A DNA stretch of 11,340 nucleotides. Origin: GCA-2686265 sp036010965. GTDB taxonomy: Bacteria > Planctomycetota > UBA1135 > GCA-002686595. Location of the stretch: NCBI GenBank assembly GCA_036010965.1, contig DASCMO010000199.1:1-11340 (forward strand), read 5' to 3'. A program made the translations under genes and the position numbers. The notes below the pieces were generated by a model. The model worked only from the letters and a program-made list of their open reading frames with translations. It ran no database searches and had not been told where the DNA came from. Below are positions 6,908 through 11,340 of this stretch, one piece after another; position 1 is the first letter of the stretch; each line of letters starts with the position of its first letter.

Positions 6908-8067
6908 CGCAGGACCTCGCCGTAGAGGTCCCCGACGAGCCGCGCATTGTGCTCCCAGGAGCTGGCACGCGCGTGCTCGATGCCCGCGGCCCCCATACGC
7001 CGCCGCAGCCCCCCATCGTCCAGCAAGCTCGCCAGGGCCTCGGCCACCGGCGCGCGCTCGGGCGCTACGAGCATGCCCGTGTGCCCGGAGAGTACCGCGT
7101 CCTCGGCCCCGCTGTCAGTCGTCCCGATGACCGCCGTGCCGCTGGCCGAGGCCTCCAGATAGACGATCCCGAAACCCTCGAAGCCTCCATCGCCGGCGGT
7201 CACCGGCGTGTGCAGGAAGACCTCAGCACCTTGCAGTAGATCGACCTTCTCCTCCTCCGAGACGTTGCCGAGGAAGTGCACTCGCTCGGAGAATCCGGCC
7301 TCCTCCACGAGCGTCTCGAGAGAACGCTGATAGGCGTCCGCGCCCGGCTTGCCCACCAGGAAGTGGTGCAGGTCTTCCCGCTCGCGCGCGACGTCGCACC
7401 AGGCGGCCAGGGCCAGGTGGTGACCCTTGCGCTCCTTCAACTCGCCGATGGAGAGGGTGAAGCGCCGCCCGCTCCAGGGACGATCGGCGAGGGCGCGCGG
7501 CCTCGCGTAGTGCTCCGCGGAGACCGCGTTGGGGATCACCCGCAAGCGCCCACAGCCCAGCTCCACCTCCCCCGCCAGGGCCGTCAAGCGCTCGGCCGTG
7601 TAGCGGCTGACGGCGATCAGCCCCGCGAAGCGCCGGTAAGCCCAGAGGGCCTTCGCGCGGTGGCGCGGCGTGGAGAGGGGTTGGATCGTGTAGGTCCCAT
7701 GGGCCGTCGCCACGCACGGCCGGCCGGCCAGGCGCGCGGCGACCAGTCCCAGCAGGTTGTGCGGGTAGTCCTTGATCGCGTGCACGACCTGCGCGCGGCG
7801 CGCCGCACGCCAGACGGCGGGCAGACTCGCGAGCAGGTTGGCCCAGAAGCGCACGCGCGACATGTAGAAGAAGTAGTCCGGAGGCAGGCCGACCCCCACC
7901 TTCCAATGAGCGGGAACGTCCGCCGAGGTCGGGCGGTGCTTGCGGGACAAGAGCACCTCGACCTGCAACCCCTCGTGCTCCGCTTCCAGGGCGGCGATCA
8001 GGCGCACGGCGTAGCGCCCGACGCCGTCGAGGTCGGAGAGAGAATCAGTGAGGAAGAGGACCCGCAT
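6904..8067 (-). CDS. GT4-family glycosyltransferase (GT-B fold), intact EX7E
   Basis: Retaining GT-B glycosyltransferase, expected to move a sugar from a nucleotide donor to a lipid-linked acceptor on the cytoplasmic face. The 387-residue length is usual for GT4. The N-terminal domain begins MRVLFLTDSLSDLDGVGRY with the Gly-rich acceptor-side loop and contains AHGTY (122-126) and LIAVSRYTAE (150-159). The C-terminal donor domain opens with LSIGELKERKG (205-215), has FLGNVSEEEK (265-274) and the catalytic EX7E signature EGFGIVYLE (E297, E305) followed by ASASGTAVIGTTDSG. The start is ATG 8067, without a clear Shine-Dalgarno site, 59 bp after the previous glycosyltransferase. The stop overlaps the flippase start by 4 bp, so the two are probably translated together. 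Donor and acceptor sugars cannot be told from sequence. Confidence 0.88.
   Translation of the reverse strand: MRVLFLTDSLSDLDGVGRYAVRLIAALEAEHEGLQVEVLLSRKHRPTSADVPAHWKVGVGLPPDYFFYMSRVRFWANLLASLPAVWRAARRAQVVHAIKDYPHNLLGLVAARLAGRPCVATAHGTYTIQPLSTPRHRAKALWAYRRFAGLIAVSRYTAERLTALAGEVELGCGRLRVIPNAVSAEHYARPRALADRPWSGRRFTLSIGELKERKGHHLALAAWCDVAREREDLHHFLVGKPGADAYQRSLETLVEEAGFSERVHFLGNVSEEEKVDLLQGAEVFLHTPVTAGDGGFEGFGIVYLEASASGTAVIGTTDSGAEDAVLSGHTGMLVAPERAPVAEALASLLDDGGLRRRMGAAGIEHARASSWEHNARLVGDLYGEVLR
6915..6918 (-). promoter_or_regulatory. Ribosome binding site for the flippase GTG start
   Basis: GAGG on the - strand lies 7 nt before the GTG at 6907, inside the end of the upstream glycosyltransferase gene. 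This supports GTG 6907 over the internal ATG five codons later (6892), and fits re-initiation at the GTGA overlap. Confidence 0.45.
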
Positions 8068-8126
8068 GGGGCTGAGGATCGGCGCATGCTATCGGCCCCG
8101 CGTGCCCAGTCCACGCGCAACCTCGT

Positions 8127-9317
8127 TCAGGAGGGCGCCCGCGACTCCATCCAGCCCATCAGACGCGCCGAGCGCGCGTCCCAGGTGTGTCGGGCGGCAC
8201 GCTCGCCGAGGCGCCGGGCGAGGCCCGCGCGCAAGGCGTCGTCCGCCAGGATCCGGCGCAGACCCTCCGCCAGGGTGCCGGCATCGTCGGGCTGCACCAG
8301 CCAGGCGTCCTCACCGTGGGTCAGCAACTCGCGCAGACTGGGCAGGTCGCTTGCCACCAGGGGCAAGCTCGCGGCCATGGCCTCGAAGACCTTCAGGGGC
8401 GAGGTGTAGCGCGCGCTGATCGGGGGCCGGGAGCGGTTGGGAACCACCCCCACGTCCGCCGCCGCCAGGTAAAGGGCCACTCGCTGAGGGGGTTGAAATC
8501 CGTCGATGCGCACGTTCGCGACGCCCCTCGCCGCTCGCCGCAGGCGTGCTGCGTCCGCGTCCATGCCCCCGGCGATGACCACCTGCACCTCCCCCAGCTC
8601 GCGCGCCGCCTCGACCAGCAGGTCGACGCCCTTCCACTCCAGCAACCCACCTGTGTAGACCACGACCGCTCGCCCGTCGGCCAGGCCCAGCTCGCGCCGA
8701 GCCTCGGCGCGCGTCACCAGCCCCACGAAACGCCCGGGGTCGAAGCCGTCGTGCTCGACCCGCACGTCCTCCTCGCGCAGTCCGAGGGTCAGCAGGTCCT
8801 CCCGCACGCCGCCGGAGATGGCGACCACGCCGGCCAGCCTCGGAGCGCACTGGGCGAGCCAGCGTCGCCGCGTCCGGCCTCCGGGGACCCGGTGCACTTC
8901 GAGGAAGACGCCTCGACGGCCGCTGCGCACGAGGCTGCGCGCCACCTCGAGCTCGCGCGAGAGGACCCACGCGGAGTCCGGTTCGGCCGCAAGAGCGCGC
9001 GCCGCCTGGCGAGCGAAGCTCAGCTCCTGCAGGCGAGCCGGGAGGTACTGCAAGCGGCGCGGAAAGCGATCGATCCAGTCCACGCAGCCGACCGCTCGCA
9101 GCGCGGGCGTCGCCCCCGGCGTGCCCTGGGACTGATAGAAGGCCCACAACTCTCCAGCCTCCATGGGCGGCGTGTCGCGCCGCCGGGCGTGCATCAGGGT
9201 CGTCGCGCAGCCGGCGCGGGCAAAGGACGCGGCCACCTGGGCCACCTGCAGGGACTGCGCCCGCTGGGAGGGCATGCGAGCGTTGGCGACCAGGAGCAGG
9301 GCGCGCGGGTCGCTCAC
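8127..9317 (-). CDS. GT4-like glycosyltransferase of the SPLKxFE type
   Basis: Second GT-B glycosyltransferase, 396 residues, only distantly like its neighbour. The N-terminal domain has LLLVANARMPSQRAQSLQVAQ (residues 7-27), a pattern known in GT4-like enzymes for the nucleotide/acceptor loop, then VAISGGVREDL (165-175). The donor domain begins VVVYTGGLLEWKGVDLLV (218-235). In place of a full EX7E it has YTSPLKVFEAMA: E312 is kept but the first Glu position holds Tyr304, with S306, P307 and K309 around the donor site as in other SPLK-type GT4 proteins. The start is GTG 9317, overlapping the sulfatase-like gene stop as GTGA, which implies coupling. It likely adds a sugar to the same glycan as the next gene. 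A few GT-B proteins are non-catalytic partners, but the donor-site residues here look functional. Confidence 0.85.
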   Translation of the reverse strand: MSDPRALLLVANARMPSQRAQSLQVAQVAASFARAGCATTLMHARRRDTPPMEAGELWAFYQSQGTPGATPALRAVGCVDWIDRFPRRLQYLPARLQELSFARQAARALAAEPDSAWVLSRELEVARSLVRSGRRGVFLEVHRVPGGRTRRRWLAQCAPRLAGVVAISGGVREDLLTLGLREEDVRVEHDGFDPGRFVGLVTRAEARRELGLADGRAVVVYTGGLLEWKGVDLLVEAARELGEVQVVIAGGMDADAARLRRAARGVANVRIDGFQPPQRVALYLAAADVGVVPNRSRPPISARYTSPLKVFEAMAASLPLVASDLPSLRELLTHGEDAWLVQPDDAGTLAEGLRRILADDALRAGLARRLGERAARHTWDARSARLMGWMESRAPS

Positions 9318-11340
9318 TGCCCGCCACCGTCCCTTTCACCCGCTCGCTCCTCGCCGTCGGGCTCATCGTTCAGCTCGGGCGCCACGCCGAAGCTGTCGGT
9401 GTAGCCCAGGTCGTTGAGCAGGCGCTGGTGGTCGAGGTCACGCGGTCCGGCCACGAAGTCGCTGTGGGGGATCGGCAGGGCTGCGTTCCACGCGAAGAGG
9501 GCCGCGAACAGGCGGCTGGCCTCCCCCGCTTGCTCCGTCAGGGCGTTGCGCCACTCACCGGGATCGCGCTCGAGGTCGAAGAGGCGCACCGGGCCGCGCC
9601 GCCGGTCGAAGAGCGCCTCGCCATCCGCATCTCCCAGCAGCACACGCGGCACGATCAACTTGAAGCGCCGGTCCTGGATCGACACGAACAGGTGGTTCTC
9701 CGCGAAGCTGAATTCCTTGATCGCCTGCCCCCGCGGCTCGCGTAACAGGGGCACCATGGAGACACCATCGACGAGAGCGTAGGGGTCGGTATCGGGCGCA
9801 CCGGGAAGGTCCATCTCCAGCAGATCGCAGACGGTCGGAAACAGATCGACACTTTCCACCAGGGCGCTCACGCGCAGGTTAGCGGGCAGCAGGCCCGTGC
9901 CAGCCATGATCAGCGGCACGCGCAGGTTGGTCTGCCACATGTGGTTGTGCTCCCAGATACCCTCCCGCTCACCGAGGTCCTCGCCGTGGTCGGAGGTGAC
10001 GATCACGAGCGTCTCGTCGAGCACCCCGAGGGCTTCGAGCTCGTCGAACAGCTCGCCGATCATCGCGTCGGCCTGGGTCACGCCGGCCTTGTAGAGGTTT
10101 CGGATCTGCTCGACGTCCGCCGCATCGGGCTCCTGCACACCCTGCTCGATGGCGATCCGGTGCTCGGCGTAGAAGGCCTGCACGGGCCCATCGTAGGCCG
10201 GGTCGCAGTAGAGCTCCTTGAAGGCCGCCGGCGGATCGTAGGGCGTGTGAGTCGAATACAGGTGGACCATGGCGATCCAGCGCCGATCCGCGTTGGCCCG
10301 CAGCCATTTGCGCGCCAGGGAGACGACCAGGCTCGAGTCCACCCGCTGCTGGATCTTGTTCTTGAAGATCCACGGCAGGAGCTCGGAGCGAAAGACGCTC
10401 CACTGGCTGTCGGTCTCGACGATGTCGTGCCCCATCATCGCCTCGGCGTAGACATCGAAGCCGCGTGCGAGCCCAGAACCGTGGGAGAGGGCGCCGGTCA
10501 TGAACGTCCCGGCCGTGTAGTCCTCGTCAGCCATCGTCCAGCCGCCCAGGTTGCGACCGGTCTTGAGGTGGAAGGGCAAGGTGATGTTCGAGCGCAACAT
10601 GCGCACTCCGGCCTTCTGGGCGATCAGGCCGTGGCGGCGCGGGTACTTCCCTGTGAGGAACGACCCGAAGCTGGTCCAGGTGTAGGGCGCCTGAACGAAG
10701 CAGTTCTCGAACAGCACCCCGCGCTCCGCGAGGGCGTCGAGCACGGGAGTCCGCACCTCCGGGTTGCCGTAGCAGCCCAGGTGGTCGGCGCGCAGGGCGT
10801 CGACCACGACCAGCAACACGTTGGGCATGTGCTCGTTGTGCTCCCCCAGCTCGCCGCGACTGGCGACGGCGCGCCACTCGCTCACGACGAACAGCGCTCC
10901 CCCGACCCCAGCCGCCAGGGCCAGGCCGCGCAGTGCGGAGAACGCGCCGCGGGGCAAGCGCTCAAGGGCGCCGGCGAGGACCCAGCCTCCCGCCAGGGCC
11001 ACGAGAGCCTGGAGCGCCGCTGCCGCCAGACGTTCGGGCGAGACCGACGAGTGACCCTCGAAGACGAAGGGGCGCGTCCACCAGTAGAGCTCGACGAAGA
11101 GCCCGAGCGCCAGGCCCGCGGCGAGCAGGGCGCGCCGTCGCCCGCTCGCCGACCGCCGGCGCCAGAGCGGGTGCAGGAGCTGGCCGCCGAGCATCAGCAG
11201 CGCCGAATAGCCCACCACGTAGGCCCCGACCGCAGCGGCGTAGCAACCCATGATCGCCCCGGCGCCTTCGGGGCCGTTTAGGCGCGCGTCGGCTACGAGC
11301 GCGTCCGCCAGGCCAAAGATCATGCCCACGCAGCACCCGG
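9314..11340 (-). CDS. Membrane-anchored sulfatase-like alkaline phosphatase superfamily enzyme with Thr nucleophile position, 5' partial or start uncertain
   Basis: Predicted phospho- or sulfo-transferring/hydrolysing enzyme with a membrane N-terminus and an extracytoplasmic catalytic domain. Numbering is from GTG 11329. Hydrophobic segments lie near 24-52, 66-89, 101-120 and 130-150, followed by the catalytic domain (about 168-600). Metal-site motifs are VVVDALRADHLGCYG (D177), STHTPYDPP (H361) and TSDHGEDLGE (D447, H448). The nucleophile segment TWTSFGSFLTGKYP aligns in spacing with the sulfatase CxPSR...LTG motif but has Thr217 for Cys and Phe221 for Arg, so formylglycine maturation is not possible there. 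A phosphotransferase or phosphodiesterase is as likely as a sulfatase. The frame stays open to the window edge, so GTG 11329 and ATG 11323 are only candidate starts, and the first helix probably extends upstream. The stop overlaps the next glycosyltransferase by 4 bp. The C-terminal 25 residues are Asp/Glu/Gly-rich and probably disordered. Confidence 0.85.
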   Translation of the reverse strand, partial: GCCVGMIFGLADALVADARLNGPEGAGAIMGCYAAAVGAYVVGYSALLMLGGQLLHPLWRRRSASGRRRALLAAGLALGLFVELYWWTRPFVFEGHSSVSPERLAAAALQALVALAGGWVLAGALERLPRGAFSALRGLALAAGVGGALFVVSEWRAVASRGELGEHNEHMPNVLLVVVDALRADHLGCYGNPEVRTPVLDALAERGVLFENCFVQAPYTWTSFGSFLTGKYPRRHGLIAQKAGVRMLRSNITLPFHLKTGRNLGGWTMADEDYTAGTFMTGALSHGSGLARGFDVYAEAMMGHDIVETDSQWSVFRSELLPWIFKNKIQQRVDSSLVVSLARKWLRANADRRWIAMVHLYSTHTPYDPPAAFKELYCDPAYDGPVQAFYAEHRIAIEQGVQEPDAADVEQIRNLYKAGVTQADAMIGELFDELEALGVLDETLVIVTSDHGEDLGEREGIWEHNHMWQTNLRVPLIMAGTGLLPANLRVSALVESVDLFPTVCDLLEMDLPGAPDTDPYALVDGVSMVPLLREPRGQAIKEFSFAENHLFVSIQDRRFKLIVPRVLLGDADGEALFDRRRGPVRLFDLERDPGEWRNALTEQAGEASRLFAALFAWNAALPIPHSDFVAGPRDLDHQRLLNDLGYTDSFGVAPELNDEPDGEERAGERDGGGQ

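Noticed and set aside
4139..6925. A 2.8-kb open + strand frame (928 codons) antisense to the radical SAM and flippase genes
   Set aside because: Very GC-rich coding DNA leaves few stops on the opposite strand. The product is low-complexity (rich in H, D, R, Q, G) with no recognisable motif, and both opposite-strand genes have clear family motifs.
8187..9404. Long + strand open frame opposite the SPLK-type glycosyltransferase
   Set aside because: Antisense shadow; the - strand reading has glycosyltransferase motifs and a coupled start.
9941..11281. Long + strand open frame opposite the sulfatase-like gene
   Set aside because: Composition is Val/Gly/Arg/Gln-rich with no domain signature, whereas the - strand frame carries the full set of alkaline phosphatase superfamily motifs.
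1..11340. CRISPR arrays, tRNA or rRNA genes, insertion sequences, toxin-antitoxin or phage genes
   Set aside because: No regularly spaced repeats, cloverleaf-like segments, transposase motifs or direct-repeat ends were seen; apart from short gaps, the window is filled by envelope and glycan genes.

Overview
The window is GC-rich bacterial DNA (about two thirds G+C by eye, third codon positions almost all G or C) and densely coded. The best guess at the host is a planctomycete-like bacterium. This rests on the Cys-containing C-terminal domain of the amidase, which I recall as a recurrent tail in secreted proteins of that group, on the DUF5989-like microprotein, and on weak or absent Shine-Dalgarno signals before most genes. 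No rRNA or other phylogenetic marker is present, so the assignment is an inference.

Left part, + strand (1-1499): the 3' part of a zinc N-acetylmuramoyl-L-alanine amidase (Amidase_3) with an extra C-terminal domain, cut by the left window edge. After 96 bp comes a 44-residue single-helix membrane protein resembling DUF5989. A 178-bp convergent intergenic stretch (1500-1677) follows; it holds no gene I can see.

Right part, - strand (1678-11340): seven genes in one direction. In transcription order they are a membrane-anchored alkaline-phosphatase-superfamily (sulfatase-like) enzyme cut by the right edge, two GT4 glycosyltransferases, an MOP-type polysaccharide flippase, a 186-bp gap with two small hairpins, a B12-type radical SAM protein, a two-domain GNAT acetyltransferase and a NodB-type polysaccharide deacetylase. 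Two junctions are 4-bp GTGA stop/start overlaps, and the last is a 4-bp gap, so translation is probably coupled.

Together the - strand genes look like part of a surface polysaccharide or glycolipid locus. The glycosyltransferases would build a lipid-linked glycan in the cytoplasm and the flippase would move it across the inner membrane. The deacetylase, acetyltransferase, radical SAM protein and sulfatase-like protein would decorate the product or its lipid. No polymerase, priming transferase or exporter lies in the window, so the locus probably continues to the right. The most distinctive features are the sulfatase-like enzyme with Thr in place of the formylglycine Cys, the overlooked DUF5989-like microprotein, and the radical SAM protein inside a glycan locus.
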